From contig NZ_AUXS01000075.1 of NCBI RefSeq assembly GCF_001625565.1, forward strand, positions 248,001 through 312,000: a DNA stretch of 64,000 nucleotides, read 5' to 3'. The translations under genes and the position numbers were made by a program. Positions 1 to 8,467 of the stretch are shown here, piece after piece. Source of the DNA: Pseudoalteromonas luteoviolacea NCIMB 1944. GTDB lineage: Bacteria; Pseudomonadota; Gammaproteobacteria; Enterobacterales; Alteromonadaceae. Position 1 is the stretch's first letter; each line of letters begins with the position of its first letter. The notes beneath the pieces were generated by a model. The model saw only the letters and a program-made list of their open reading frames with translations, had not been told where the DNA came from and did no database searches.

Positions 1-2
1 AT

Positions 3-902
3 GATAAAGACGCGCCGTGGACGCATTTTATGTTTGCCAATCTGAGCGGTGGAAAAGATGATGCAAAACGCCGTTTTTTCTATCGCCCTATGATCGCCAG
101 AACCTATTTTAGCAAGGTCACTGTAGAGATTGTTGATGGCAAACCAACAAAAATAAGGCGAGATGTGCCTTATGAAGGGATATTGATCGGTAGTGGTAAC
201 CGGGCTAAGCCAACCTCTACACATGTTAAAAACTTCTTGTTTATGCTCAGAGATGAATATACTAAAACGCAATCTTTTACCTCTGAGAATACACCAGCTA
301 CAATCAAGGCGAGCCAATTATTCAATGTTACCAACGACCCGTTTAAGGCCAATTTGAACAGCTATGAGAATTTTACGACTCAAGAAGCGGAGTTGGGTAA
401 AGCGAAAGGTTGGAAAATTAGACTTCAATCTGGCGAAAAGTCACTGTCAGCGGCGACAGCAATAGGCGGTTTGGCCTATTTTACATCTTTTTCTCCGACG
501 ACTGTGTCTCAGAATCAATGTGCGATAGGTGAAGGTACTGGATATTTGTATATTGTCCATTTGCACTATGGCATGCAGGTATTCCAATTACGCCGCTATC
601 GCACCACAGCAACTCTGCCTGATACACCCAGAACACATTATGATGTATATGAAGATCCGATCACCAAGAAAAAGACGGTAAAAGCTAAGATTATTAGCCC
701 CACAGTGATAAAAGAGGATGCCATTGATCCTATGTTTGGTAACAACCCAGCAGATGGCATAGATCCGCAACGGCTTGAGCCACCCAATGTGTACAAAAAC
801 GCTGATGGGTCTGCAAATGTGCCCAGTGTATCGCCTTTGACGATAACTTATGAAACAAGACAATTGTTTATTTATAAGAAAGAAGATAATGATGAAAAGT
901 GA
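3..902 (+). CDS. pilY1: PilY1-like type IV pilus assembly protein, C-terminal part (5' truncated)
   Basis: The reading frame is open to the left edge of the window, so only the last ~299 codons are present. The segment GSGNRAKP followed by FFLFMLRDEY-like residues (here KNFLFMLRDEY) resembles the C-terminal beta-propeller part of PilY1, the tip-associated, calcium-modulated adhesin and assembly factor of type IV pili. The gene runs into pilE with a short overlap, the order usual at the end of the minor pilin operon (fimT-pilV-pilW-pilX-pilY1-pilE). The family assignment rests on this context and a short motif, because the N-terminal vWA-like domain lies outside the window. The product would be exported and associated with the pilus or outer membrane. 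Confidence 0.75.
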   Translation, partial: DKDAPWTHFMFANLSGGKDDAKRRFFYRPMIARTYFSKVTVEIVDGKPTKIRRDVPYEGILIGSGNRAKPTSTHVKNFLFMLRDEYTKTQSFTSENTPATIKASQLFNVTNDPFKANLNSYENFTTQEAELGKAKGWKIRLQSGEKSLSAATAIGGLAYFTSFSPTTVSQNQCAIGEGTGYLYIVHLHYGMQVFQLRRYRTTATLPDTPRTHYDVYEDPITKKKTVKAKIISPTVIKEDAIDPMFGNNPADGIDPQRLEPPNVYKNADGSANVPSVSPLTITYETRQLFIYKKEDNDEK

Positions 903-1308
903 TAGACGGCTTCACACAGGTTTTACTTTGATAGAGCTAGTAATTGTGGTTGCTATTGTTGGTATTTTAGCAACCTTAGCTTACCCAAATTACTCTAATT
1001 ATTTAAAACGCGGTGCGCGCTCAGACGCTATGACCCTGTTGCTTGACGGTGCAAACAAGCAGGAGCAGTACTTTGTGGACAACCGAGAGTATGCGAGTAA
1101 GTTATCAGATATTGGCATACCAACAACTAGCGAAAACGGTTACTTTACCATTACAGTTGTACTGAGCAATGGCGGGTATACTTTGACTGCAACTGCGGCA
1201 AGTGGCCCTGTCAGTGGAGATACAGAGTGTACTACGCTGTCAATAAACAATTTGGGTATTAAGTCTGTTACAGGAACCGGAAGCGCAGATCACTGTTGGG
1301 AGCGTTAA
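892..1308 (+). CDS. pilE: Type IV minor pilin PilE
   Basis: The 138-aa product has a class III prepilin leader: a short basic stretch (KSDRRLHTG), then F(+1)TLIELV with Glu at +5, then a hydrophobic helix (VIVVAIVGILATLAYP). PilD would cleave after the Gly and methylate the Phe. The C-terminal part has two cysteines (in DTECTT and DHCWER) that could form the usual pilin disulphide loop. The start at 892 was chosen because an AGAAAGAAG-like ribosome site lies about 6 bases upstream; ATG 889 is an in-frame alternative. It overlaps the end of pilY1 by about 11 bases, so the two are probably translationally coupled. PilE is a minor pilin that helps prime pilus assembly in the inner membrane. Confidence 0.88.
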   Translation: MKSDRRLHTGFTLIELVIVVAIVGILATLAYPNYSNYLKRGARSDAMTLLLDGANKQEQYFVDNREYASKLSDIGIPTTSENGYFTITVVLSNGGYTLTATAASGPVSGDTECTTLSINNLGIKSVTGTGSADHCWER

Positions 1309-1832
1309 TACAAGCATCGGGAGGTATCCTTTAGTCTTGTACGCCCGGTTGTGCTCAGGGATAGAGATTTTCCAGACTTTGTACCGTCACTATGTGTGAC
1401 GCAGTATGTAAATGTGCCATTACCTAGCCCCCATGTGGTGCCTGTGTGTTTAAACGTAATAGCATTTCTTTGGTATGTCAGCTCATCGTTGGCGGCTATT
1501 TTTGAAGTTACTCGCAATATGGTGTCTCGGCTATCCAACCATCCCAGCTTGCCTCTATCAATAAACAAAGTCAGCTCCTTGTCCCAGTAACCCCGAGAAC
1601 AGCGATTTTCGATTAAGGGGCAAAGGGTGATACGTTCACCTGAATATATTGCTTTGAGTCGTGCAAAGCTAACCAGCCTATCTAAATGCATCAAAGCGTT
1701 TTTTGGTCTATTAACAATAAGAATTTCACTCATTGAAGGTATGGCGAGCATGATTACAATTGCACAGATCAGCAAAGTGATAATAAGCTCTAGCATTGAA
1801 AAGCCTTGTATAGTCCTTTTTCCTACCCACAT
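1305..1832 (-). CDS. FimT/GspH-family pseudopilin (first of two)
   Basis: The product of about 175 aa starts with a prepilin-type leader (KRTIQG, then FSMLELIITLL with Glu at +5) and a hydrophobic helix. A GspH/FimT-like body follows, containing the family-typical stretch FARLKAIYSGERITLCPL. Such proteins are PilD-processed minor pilins linked to type IV pilus assembly or, for FimT, to DNA binding during uptake. A GGAGGG ribosome site precedes tandem ATGs at 1835 and 1832; the second is better spaced. The gene faces pilE, and the two stop codons overlap in the tetranucleotide TTAA. It is one of two related genes in tandem here. Whether it binds DNA cannot be told from the sequence. Confidence 0.8.
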   Translation of the reverse strand: MWVGKRTIQGFSMLELIITLLICAIVIMLAIPSMSEILIVNRPKNALMHLDRLVSFARLKAIYSGERITLCPLIENRCSRGYWDKELTLFIDRGKLGWLDSRDTILRVTSKIAANDELTYQRNAITFKHTGTTWGLGNGTFTYCVTHSDGTKSGKSLSLSTTGRTRLKDTSRCLY

Positions 1833-2008
1833 CATTTACCCTCCGAAGTAACGAATAATAAGTGTTTTAGAAGTGGGTAGAGTTTAAGGGTGAACGCGTA
1901 TACAACACGTTAGCTTAGGCCGTCAGGACACATTGAATTATTATTTTTGTATGTCTTTCTACGATAAAATGATGTGATATGAAAAGGTTAATCTTTCCCA
2001 TCAAAATT

Positions 2009-2046
2009 GACACCGCCAAGATTTAAGTGCAAGTTTGGGCGGTGTC
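2009..2046 (-). terminator. 9-bp inverted repeat around the stop codon of the upstream pseudopilin gene
   Basis: GACACCGCC (2009-2017) and GGCGGTGTC (2038-2046) are perfect reverse complements enclosing about 20 bases that include the TAA of the 2023-2562 gene. In the minus-strand transcript the hairpin is followed by AATTTTG, a short U run. It could be a terminator for that gene, but the loop is long and the U run weak. Confidence 0.4.
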
Positions 2047-2562
2047 TCCGGTAAACAACGCTGTACCAGCTTGGGTAATACTCAGGCTTTGATTTTGCGT
2101 GGTTGTTCCGTTAGGACAATATATAAAATTGCCGTTTTGTCCATTACCCAAGCGACCGCTGGAATCAAATTTTAGTGATGCTACTGGGTAATTCAGCGTA
2201 TCGTTTTCGGTTACTTTTTCCATTACTCTGAGAATATCATCGGTATTTACCGTGAAAGTGCCATTATTGTCTCGATCAACAAAAATAACGATACGATTAC
2301 TTTGCCAATCTGCTAAACAATTAAAGTCTCTGTTTTCCAGTAGCAGCTTTTCTAATACCGGGCAAACAATGACAATTTCGTCACTCGCAGTTGCTTTTGC
2401 TCTGGCAAACGTAACGCTGCGTTTGAGCTCTAGTAAAAAACTCTGTGCACGGTTTTCATGATAGGTGGTGTTAGTAAAGAAAAATGTAAGGGAGGCCAAA
2501 ACGCCTAAAATGGCAACTGTCATTAACAATTCCAGTAAGCTCATGCCGTGTTGGTGTCGCAT
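2023..2562 (-). CDS. FimT/GspH-family pseudopilin (second of two)
   Basis: The 179-aa product has a prepilin leader (MRHQHG, then MSLLELLMTV with Glu at +5 and Met, not Phe, at +1) followed by a hydrophobic segment. The FimT-like motif FARAKATASDEIVIVCPV aligns with the neighbouring gene's FARLKAIYSGERITLCPL. The two proteins also share the FVDRDN/FIDRGK stretch and a C-terminal TTG- or SG-rich region, so they look like a diverged duplication. The ribosome site AGGAG lies 5-6 bases before ATG. A 190-base gap and an inverted repeat separate it from its paralogue, so independent transcription is possible. The role in pilus assembly or DNA uptake is inferred from the family. Confidence 0.8.
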   Translation of the reverse strand: MRHQHGMSLLELLMTVAILGVLASLTFFFTNTTYHENRAQSFLLELKRSVTFARAKATASDEIVIVCPVLEKLLLENRDFNCLADWQSNRIVIFVDRDNNGTFTVNTDDILRVMEKVTENDTLNYPVASLKFDSSGRLGNGQNGNFIYCPNGTTTQNQSLSITQAGTALFTGDTAQTCT

Positions 2563-2635
2563 GGAAAGCTCCTAATCTAGGCTGGTGTTGATACTTTATT
2601 TTGCGCCTTTTCAATATATTATTCAACTGCTATGT

Positions 2636-2664
2636 TTGCCTTGCTTGCCCCTATTGTCTAAAAT
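2636..2664 (+). promoter_or_regulatory. Candidate sigma-70 promoter of glnB
   Basis: TTGCCT (2636-2641) and TAAAAT (2659-2664) are separated by 17 bases and lie about 30 bases before the chosen glnB start. Both hexamers are close to consensus. No NtrC-type or -24/-12 element was noticed here, so expression may be constitutive. Confidence 0.5.
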
Positions 2665-2694
2665 CGACGCATTACCAGAGGAAGCATGATAATC

Positions 2695-3033
2695 ATGAAG
2701 AAGATTGAAGCAATTATTAAACCATTTAAGTTAGATGATGTGAGAGAAGCCCTGTCAGATATCGGCATAACCGGTATGACCGTGTGTGAAGTTAAAGGTT
2801 TTGGACGTCAAAAAGGCCATACAGAGTTATACCGTGGTGCAGAGTATATGGTTGATTTCCTACCGAAAGTGAAATTAGACATTGTATTGGCAGAAGAAGA
2901 TGTTGAGCGTGCAATTGACGTTATTTTAAAAACGGCACAAACAGGTAAAATCGGCGATGGTAAGATATTTGTCACTGAAGTTGAGCGTGTTGTTAGGATC
3001 CGTACAGGTGAAGAAGACGAAGAAGCAATTTAA
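2695..3033 (+). CDS. glnB: Nitrogen regulatory protein P-II (GlnB)
   Basis: The 112-aa product is full length for P-II and nearly colinear with GlnB. It has the N-terminal KKIEAIIKPFKLDDVREAL, the T-loop with RGAEY and the uridylylation Tyr51, and the C-terminal TGKIGDGKIFV and RIRTGE segments. P-II trimers sense 2-oxoglutarate, ATP/ADP and, through GlnD uridylylation, glutamine, and then control NtrB and GlnE. The start at 2695 gives the canonical MKKIE terminus and 10 bases from AGAGGAAG; ATG 2686 is in frame but only 1-2 bases from that ribosome site. The gene stands alone with no amtB beside it, which favours GlnB over GlnK. It is convergent with bamD. Confidence 0.93.
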   Translation: MKKIEAIIKPFKLDDVREALSDIGITGMTVCEVKGFGRQKGHTELYRGAEYMVDFLPKVKLDIVLAEEDVERAIDVILKTAQTGKIGDGKIFVTEVERVVRIRTGEEDEEAI

Positions 3034-3052
3034 TATTGCTTTGATTGCTTGT

Positions 3053-3079
3053 TGATCAGGCATCAGTGATGCCTGATCA
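3053..3079. terminator. Strong hairpin between convergent glnB and bamD
   Basis: TGATCAGGCATCA (3053-3065) and TGATGCCTGATCA (3067-3079) are perfect reverse complements, giving an 11-bp stem with a 5-base loop. Neither side has a good U run, so it may stop transcription weakly from both genes or protect 3' ends. Its place between two convergent stop codons supports a 3'-end role. Confidence 0.45.
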
Positions 3080-3086
3080 GATACAA

Positions 3087-3845
3087 TTAACGCTGATTAA
3101 GTGCTTTCGTTTTTCTCACGTTTTCACTCAATTCTGTTAATCCTAGCTTGTCGTAGCTTTTTTCCATCATATCCAGCGCTTCAAGTAAATAGCTGCTCTG
3201 AGAGTAGTGCTCAACAACATACTTACCTCTGTTTGCCGCCGCAAGGTATGCTTCACGCTCATAGTAATAATTGGCAATTTTTAGCTCATAGCGTGCCATT
3301 TTGTTAAGTAACCATGCTAAGCGCTTTTTCGCTTCGGGTGTGTAGCTGCTGTCAGGGTAGTTTTTGACCAAAGTTGATAAGTCTTGAAATGCGACACGCG
3401 TTTTGCTGACATCTCGGTCTGCGCGATCTACACCAAAGTACTCTTGGAATGCGTTTTCGTCAGCCTTAATATTAACAAGGCCACGCATATAGTACATGTA
3501 ATCAAGATTCTTATGGTTTGGATTTAAGCGAATAAAACGGTCAATGGTTGCAAGCGCTTGATCTACGTTCCCAGTTTGGTAGTAGGCATAGACCAAATCC
3601 ATTTGTACTTGTCTCGAATAAGGGCCAAACGGATAGCGGGCATTAATTGCACCAAGCAGTTGAATGGCTCTGGCATATAAGCCTGAGTCTAGAGTGCGTT
3701 TAGCATCGTCATACAAAGCTTGTACTGACTTATTCGGTACACGTTCAATCTCTTCTTGTTCTGGTGCTGAAGAACATGCAGCTAATCCTAGTATAGATGC
3801 GCTAATAAACACTGCTGCAGCGCGTTTTCCCAACTTCATTATCAT
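3087..3845 (-). CDS. bamD: Outer membrane assembly lipoprotein BamD
   Basis: The 252-aa product has a lipoprotein signal peptide with lipobox LAAC (lipidated Cys about residue 24) and then TPR-like repeats beginning QALYDDAKRTLDSGLYARA. The segment RYPFGPYSRQVQMDLVYAYY is typical of BamD (ComL/YfiO). BamD is the essential partner of BamA in the complex that folds beta-barrel proteins into the outer membrane. Two in-frame ATGs (3845, 3839) are possible. It is divergent from rluD, the arrangement found in many gammaproteobacteria, and another Bam lipoprotein gene, bamC, begins at the right edge of the window. Confidence 0.93.
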   Translation of the reverse strand: MIMKLGKRAAAVFISASILGLAACSSAPEQEEIERVPNKSVQALYDDAKRTLDSGLYARAIQLLGAINARYPFGPYSRQVQMDLVYAYYQTGNVDQALATIDRFIRLNPNHKNLDYMYYMRGLVNIKADENAFQEYFGVDRADRDVSKTRVAFQDLSTLVKNYPDSSYTPEAKKRLAWLLNKMARYELKIANYYYEREAYLAAANRGKYVVEHYSQSSYLLEALDMMEKSYDKLGLTELSENVRKTKALNQR

Positions 3846-3968
3846 TTTATTTTACTACCTTCGTTGTCTTCGGCTAGGCCAAGTCGGTAAAACCGAGTAA
3901 ACTATGCATTTATGCGATTCTAACCCAGTCGAGCGAGGCTTGCACTGGTAATTTAGGTAAAGTTACAC

Positions 3969-4946
3969 ATGTCAGAGCAAATTTCTCTACAAGCCGAAGT
4001 GCCAATCGAGTTAGGCGGTAAACGTCTAGACCAAATATTAGCGCAATTGTTCCCAGATTTTTCACGTTCAAGAATAAAAACTTGGATTTTAGATGAAAAG
4101 GTGACAGTTAATGGTCAAACATTGAGCACACCGAAAGAAAAACTATTTGGTGGTGAAGTCGTAGAGATCGAAACACAAATAGAAGCAGAGCGCGAATACG
4201 AAGCACAAGATATTGCATTAGATATTGTTTATGAAGATGAAGATATCCTTGTGATCAATAAACCAATGGGCTTGGTCGTTCACCCAGGAGCCGGTAATCC
4301 AAATGGCACTGTGCTAAACGCATTACTATATCATCATCCAGATATTATCAACGTGCCTCGTGCCGGCATTGTTCATCGTCTGGATAAAGACACAACAGGT
4401 CTGATGGTTGTTGCAAAAACTATTCAGGCGCAAACCCACTTGGTAAAAAACCTTCAAGCACGAACCAACTTTACCCGTGAGTATGAAGCTATCTGTAATG
4501 GCACTATGACGGCAGGTGGTGTAATTGAAAAGCCGATTGGGCGTCATGCTACTAAACGCACCCATATGGCCGTACATGAAATGGGCAAGCCTGCAATCAC
4601 ACATTACCGTGTTGCTGAAAAATTTAGAGCACATACGCGCTTGAGGTTACGCTTGGAAACGGGTAGAACACACCAAATCCGTGTACATATGGCTTATTTG
4701 AAACACCCTCTAATAGGTGATCAACTATATAATGGCCGTCCTTGTCCTCCGAAAAATGCGTCAGCAGAGTTTTTAGATACATTACGTAGTTTTAAGAGAC
4801 AAGCATTACATGCGGTTAAACTCAGTATCGCACACCCTATTACAGGTGAAAAAATGACTTGGGAAGCACCAATCCCGGATGATATGCAAGCGCTCACTGA
4901 CATGTTAAGGGCTGATACTAAAGCTAACCCACAAATTGAATACTAG
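3969..4946 (+). CDS. rluD: 23S rRNA pseudouridine synthase RluD
   Basis: The 325-aa enzyme has an N-terminal S4 RNA-binding domain (about residues 18-75) and an RluA-type catalytic domain. The motif HRLDKDTTGLMVVAK contains the catalytic Asp139, the same position as in E. coli RluD. RluD makes pseudouridines in helix 69 of 23S rRNA (1911, 1915, 1917), needed for normal ribosome assembly and termination. The motif RTHQIRVHMAYLKHPL is also typical. pgeF follows 4 bases after the stop, so they form one unit, as in other gammaproteobacteria (bamD / rluD-pgeF-clpB). Confidence 0.95.
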   Translation: MSEQISLQAEVPIELGGKRLDQILAQLFPDFSRSRIKTWILDEKVTVNGQTLSTPKEKLFGGEVVEIETQIEAEREYEAQDIALDIVYEDEDILVINKPMGLVVHPGAGNPNGTVLNALLYHHPDIINVPRAGIVHRLDKDTTGLMVVAKTIQAQTHLVKNLQARTNFTREYEAICNGTMTAGGVIEKPIGRHATKRTHMAVHEMGKPAITHYRVAEKFRAHTRLRLRLETGRTHQIRVHMAYLKHPLIGDQLYNGRPCPPKNASAEFLDTLRSFKRQALHAVKLSIAHPITGEKMTWEAPIPDDMQALTDMLRADTKANPQIEY

Positions 4947-4950
4947 TCAT

Positions 4951-5676
4951 ATGATAGTGCCTCAATGGCCTGTGCAACATCAAGTCGGTGCTGTATCCAG
5001 CACCCGCTTGGGTGGGCACTCATGCGCGCCTTATGACTCCTTTAATCTTGCCTACCACGTGGGAGATAACAGCGAGCATGTTGCAAAGAATCGAGCAAGA
5101 TTAGAAAGTTACCTGCCAGCACCGCCAATTTGGGTTGATCAAGTACATGGCTGCGATGTGCACGTAGTTGATACAAACACAGATGCTAACCTACTCGTCA
5201 GTGCCGATGCTCTATACACTCGAACAAGACGACAGCCATTGGCCATCATGACCGCAGATTGCCTACCTGTTCTAATCACCAGCCGGTGTGGCAGTGAAGT
5301 TGCCGCAGGCCATGGTGGTTGGCGACCATTGGCTGGAGGGATCATTGCAAAAATGGTGCGCCATTTTGAGACTGCTCCAGATCAACTTGTAGCATGGTTG
5401 GGACCTGCAATTGGTCGCAATGCCTTTGAGGTTGGCACGGAAGTTAAAGATACTTTTATAGCACAGTCCCCTGAACTGTCAGAGGCATTTAGAGCCATTG
5501 GTAATGGGAAATATCTCGCAGATATTTTTTCAATTGCTCAGATGCAGCTGCAAGCTCTCAATGTGAATGACATCTATACTGATAAGCTATGTACCTATAG
5601 TGACAAAGAACAATTCTTTTCATATCGACGTGATGGCCAGTGTGGTCGCATGGCCACGGTGATCTGGCGCAAATAA
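4951..5676 (+). CDS. pgeF: Peptidoglycan editing factor PgeF (YfiH, laccase-domain family)
   Basis: The 241-aa protein belongs to the Cu-oxidase_4/YfiH family: STRLGGHS near the N-terminus, TADCLPVL, a His in GHGGWRPLAGG, and WLGPAIG. The conserved Cys and two His are the zinc site. PgeF removes misincorporated residues (for example a Ser in place of L-Ala) from peptidoglycan precursors; older annotation calls the family polyphenol oxidase or laccase. ATG 4951 is preferred to the in-frame TTG 4936, which would overlap rluD. The next gene, clpB, has its own heat-shock-type promoter, so pgeF probably ends the rluD unit. Confidence 0.88.
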   Translation: MIVPQWPVQHQVGAVSSTRLGGHSCAPYDSFNLAYHVGDNSEHVAKNRARLESYLPAPPIWVDQVHGCDVHVVDTNTDANLLVSADALYTRTRRQPLAIMTADCLPVLITSRCGSEVAAGHGGWRPLAGGIIAKMVRHFETAPDQLVAWLGPAIGRNAFEVGTEVKDTFIAQSPELSEAFRAIGNGKYLADIFSIAQMQLQALNVNDIYTDKLCTYSDKEQFFSYRRDGQCGRMATVIWRK

Positions 5677-5689
5677 ATTCCCTTCGCCA

Positions 5690-5719
5690 CTTGAACAAAT
5701 TCGCAAAAGGACCCACTTA
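5690..5719 (+). promoter_or_regulatory. Sigma-32 (heat shock) promoter of clpB
   Basis: CTTGAA (5690-5695) matches the sigma-32 -35 element exactly. After a 15-base spacer, ACCCACTTA (5711-5719) matches 7 of 9 positions of a CCCCATTTA-type -10. It lies about 35 bases before the clpB start, in the gap after pgeF, and clpB is a classical heat-shock gene. Confidence 0.72.
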
Positions 5720-5754
5720 AAGAAGTAGTTAAGATTACTTAGGTGTGGAGTCTC

Positions 5755-8331
5755 ATGCGTTTAGATAGATTTACCAGCAAATTCCAAAGTGCGTTGTCAG
5801 ACGCCCAATCTCTAGCTTTAGGCAGAGATCATCAATTTATTGAACCTGTGCATTTAATGTATGCTTTGTTACAGCAAACAGGCTCAAGTGTTAGGGCGCT
5901 ATTTGCCCAAGCGGGTGTCAGCGCAGATGAACTCAATACCAAATTATCCCAATCTATAGAGCGGCTTTTCAAAGTTGAAGGGGTTGGCGGAGATGTGCAG
6001 CTATCGAACACGCTGATTTCGCTTATCAATCTCTGTGATAAATATGCACAAAAGCGTAAAGATAAATATATTTCCAGTGAAGTATTTGTATTTGCAGCGT
6101 GTGAAGACAAAGGGGAGCTGGGCGATATATTCCGGGCGCTGAATATTACCCAAGATAAGGTTGAAAAAGCCATTAAGGCTATCCGTGGCGGCCAAAAGGT
6201 CGACGACCCAAATGCGGAGGAAACACGTCAGGCACTCGAGAAATACACAATCGACCTAACCGAGCGAGCAGAGCAAGGTAAATTAGATCCCGTAATTGGT
6301 CGAGATGACGAAATTAGACGAACAATTCAGGTGCTGCAACGACGCACAAAAAACAATCCTGTTCTCATAGGAGAGCCGGGCGTTGGTAAAACCGCGATTG
6401 TCGAAGGCTTAGCTCAGCGCATAGTCAATGGGGAAGTGCCTGAGGGGTTAAAACACAAACGTGTGTTATCTCTGGATCTGGGAGCGCTCGTTGCTGGGGC
6501 TAAATACCGTGGTGAATTTGAAGAGCGTTTGAAGTCTGTTCTAAACGAGTTAGCCAAAGAAGAAGGCAGTGTGATTTTATTTATCGATGAGATCCACACA
6601 ATGGTCGGTGCAGGCAAAACCGATGGCGCAATGGATGCTGGAAATATGTTGAAGCCTGCACTGGCACGAGGTGAACTCCATTGTGTGGGCGCGACGACGC
6701 TGGATGAATATCGTCAATATATTGAAAAAGATGCAGCGCTGGAAAGGCGTTTCCAAAAAGTATTTGTCTCAGAGCCAACGGTCGAAGACACCATTGCCAT
6801 TTTACGCGGATTGAAAGAGCGTTATGAACTGCACCACTCAGTTGATATTACAGATCCTGCAATCGTTGCCGCGGCAAATTTATCACACCGCTATATCAGC
6901 GACAGACAGCTTCCTGATAAAGCCATAGATCTGATCGACGAAGCGGGATCATCTATTCGTTTGCAAATTGACTCAAAACCTGAGCAGCTTGATAAGTTAG
7001 AAAGGCGCATAATTCAATTGAAGCTCGAAGACAATGCGCTGGCGAAAGAAAAAGATGAAGCCAGTCAAAAACGCCGCACTGAAATGCAAACTTTGATTGC
7101 ACAACTGGAATCTGAGTATACAGAACTTGATGAAGTTTGGAATGCTGAGAAAGCGTCATTGCAAGGCACACAAGTGATCAAAGCCGAGCTGGAACAGGCA
7201 AGACTTGATCTGGAGGTAGCGCGCCGCGCGAGTGACTTACAACGTATGTCTGAACTGCAATACGGTAGGATCCCAGCATTGGAACGCAAGCTAGATTTGG
7301 CTTCTCAGGCCGAAATGCAAGAAATGAGCCTGCTGAAAAACCAAGTTTCTGAAGACGAAATTGCTGAAATTTTGTCACGTTGGACGGGGATCCCGGTCGC
7401 AAAAATGCTCCAAGGAGAGCGTGAAAAACTACTCCATATGGAAGATGAACTTCATCAAAAAGTCATTGGTCAAGACGAGGCTGTTAACGCCATTGCAAAT
7501 GCAATTCGTCGCTCTCGAGCGGGTCTTGCAGATCCAAATCGTCCTATTGGCTCATTCTTATTTTTGGGCCCAACGGGGGTAGGTAAAACAGAGCTGACCA
7601 AGGCACTGGCCAATTTTATGTTTGATACAGAAGATGCCATGGTACGCATCGATATGTCAGAGTTTATGGAAAAACATTCGGTTGCACGTTTAGTGGGGGC
7701 GCCTCCTGGCTACGTTGGCTATGAAGAGGGCGGTTACCTCACGGAAGCTGTGCGTCGTCGGCCTTACTCAGTGGTATTACTTGATGAAGTAGAAAAGGCG
7801 CACCCTGATGTGTTTAATATTTTATTGCAAGTGCTAGATGACGGTCGATTAACCGACGGCCAAGGGAGAACTGTTGACTTCAAGAATACGGTGATCATTA
7901 TGACTTCAAACTTGGGCTCAGATGTGATCCAAGAGCAAGCTGGAAACAATGATTTTGTGGCATTAAAAAGCAAACTGATGGATGTTTTAAGTACTCAGTT
8001 TAGACCCGAGTTTATCAACCGAATTGATGAAACCGTTGTGTTCCATCCTCTGATTACCGAGCACATAAAACAGATCGCGCGTATTCAACTAGATAAGTTG
8101 TCTACTCGTCTTAAAGACAATGGTTTTGCGTTTGAGGTCAGTGAACAGGCGCTTGAAAAGATTGCGCAAAGTGGCTTCGATCCTGTTTTTGGTGCCAGAC
8201 CTTTGAAAAGAGCAATTCAGCAGTATATTGAAAACCCGTTAGCACAAAGTCTATTGCAGGGTGACTTCAACGGTAACACCATGATAGCTGTGGATATTGA
8301 AGATGACAAAATTCAATTTAATGGCCGCTAA
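5755..8331 (+). CDS. clpB: ATP-dependent disaggregase ClpB
   Basis: The 858-aa product matches ClpB length. It has an N-terminal Clp_N repeat domain (residues 1-145), NBD1 with Walker A GEPGVGKTAIVEG near residue 205, a long coiled-coil middle domain (about 400-540), NBD2 with Walker A GPTGVGKTELTKA near 605, and the C-terminal D2-small domain. The middle domain separates it from ClpA and ClpC. ClpB works with DnaK to solubilise and refold aggregated cytosolic proteins. ATG 5755 follows GGAG by 4 bases; the in-frame GTG 5743 is less likely. A sigma-32-like promoter lies upstream and a hairpin terminator follows. Confidence 0.96.
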   Translation: MRLDRFTSKFQSALSDAQSLALGRDHQFIEPVHLMYALLQQTGSSVRALFAQAGVSADELNTKLSQSIERLFKVEGVGGDVQLSNTLISLINLCDKYAQKRKDKYISSEVFVFAACEDKGELGDIFRALNITQDKVEKAIKAIRGGQKVDDPNAEETRQALEKYTIDLTERAEQGKLDPVIGRDDEIRRTIQVLQRRTKNNPVLIGEPGVGKTAIVEGLAQRIVNGEVPEGLKHKRVLSLDLGALVAGAKYRGEFEERLKSVLNELAKEEGSVILFIDEIHTMVGAGKTDGAMDAGNMLKPALARGELHCVGATTLDEYRQYIEKDAALERRFQKVFVSEPTVEDTIAILRGLKERYELHHSVDITDPAIVAAANLSHRYISDRQLPDKAIDLIDEAGSSIRLQIDSKPEQLDKLERRIIQLKLEDNALAKEKDEASQKRRTEMQTLIAQLESEYTELDEVWNAEKASLQGTQVIKAELEQARLDLEVARRASDLQRMSELQYGRIPALERKLDLASQAEMQEMSLLKNQVSEDEIAEILSRWTGIPVAKMLQGEREKLLHMEDELHQKVIGQDEAVNAIANAIRRSRAGLADPNRPIGSFLFLGPTGVGKTELTKALANFMFDTEDAMVRIDMSEFMEKHSVARLVGAPPGYVGYEEGGYLTEAVRRRPYSVVLLDEVEKAHPDVFNILLQVLDDGRLTDGQGRTVDFKNTVIIMTSNLGSDVIQEQAGNNDFVALKSKLMDVLSTQFRPEFINRIDETVVFHPLITEHIKQIARIQLDKLSTRLKDNGFAFEVSEQALEKIAQSGFDPVFGARPLKRAIQQYIENPLAQSLLQGDFNGNTMIAVDIEDDKIQFNGR

Positions 8332-8377
8332 ACCAAGCTTGTAAGCGGTTTTTGGAGATTGTCTCTATTTGTTATGA

Positions 8378-8420
8378 ACCCCCTAAAGAACACGATGAAG
8401 TTGTTTGGGGGGTCTTGCTT
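8378..8420 (+). terminator. Rho-independent terminator after clpB
   Basis: ACCCCCTAAAGAAC (8378-8391) pairs with GTTGTTTGGGGGGT (8400-8413), with one mismatch and one G-T pair, around an 8-base loop. CTTGCTTTT follows. The stem is GC-rich at its base and sits 47 bases after the clpB stop. Confidence 0.7.
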
Positions 8421-8467
8421 TTATATGGTAAATTTAACAACTATTTAGTCGATCTTGATGAAAATAA

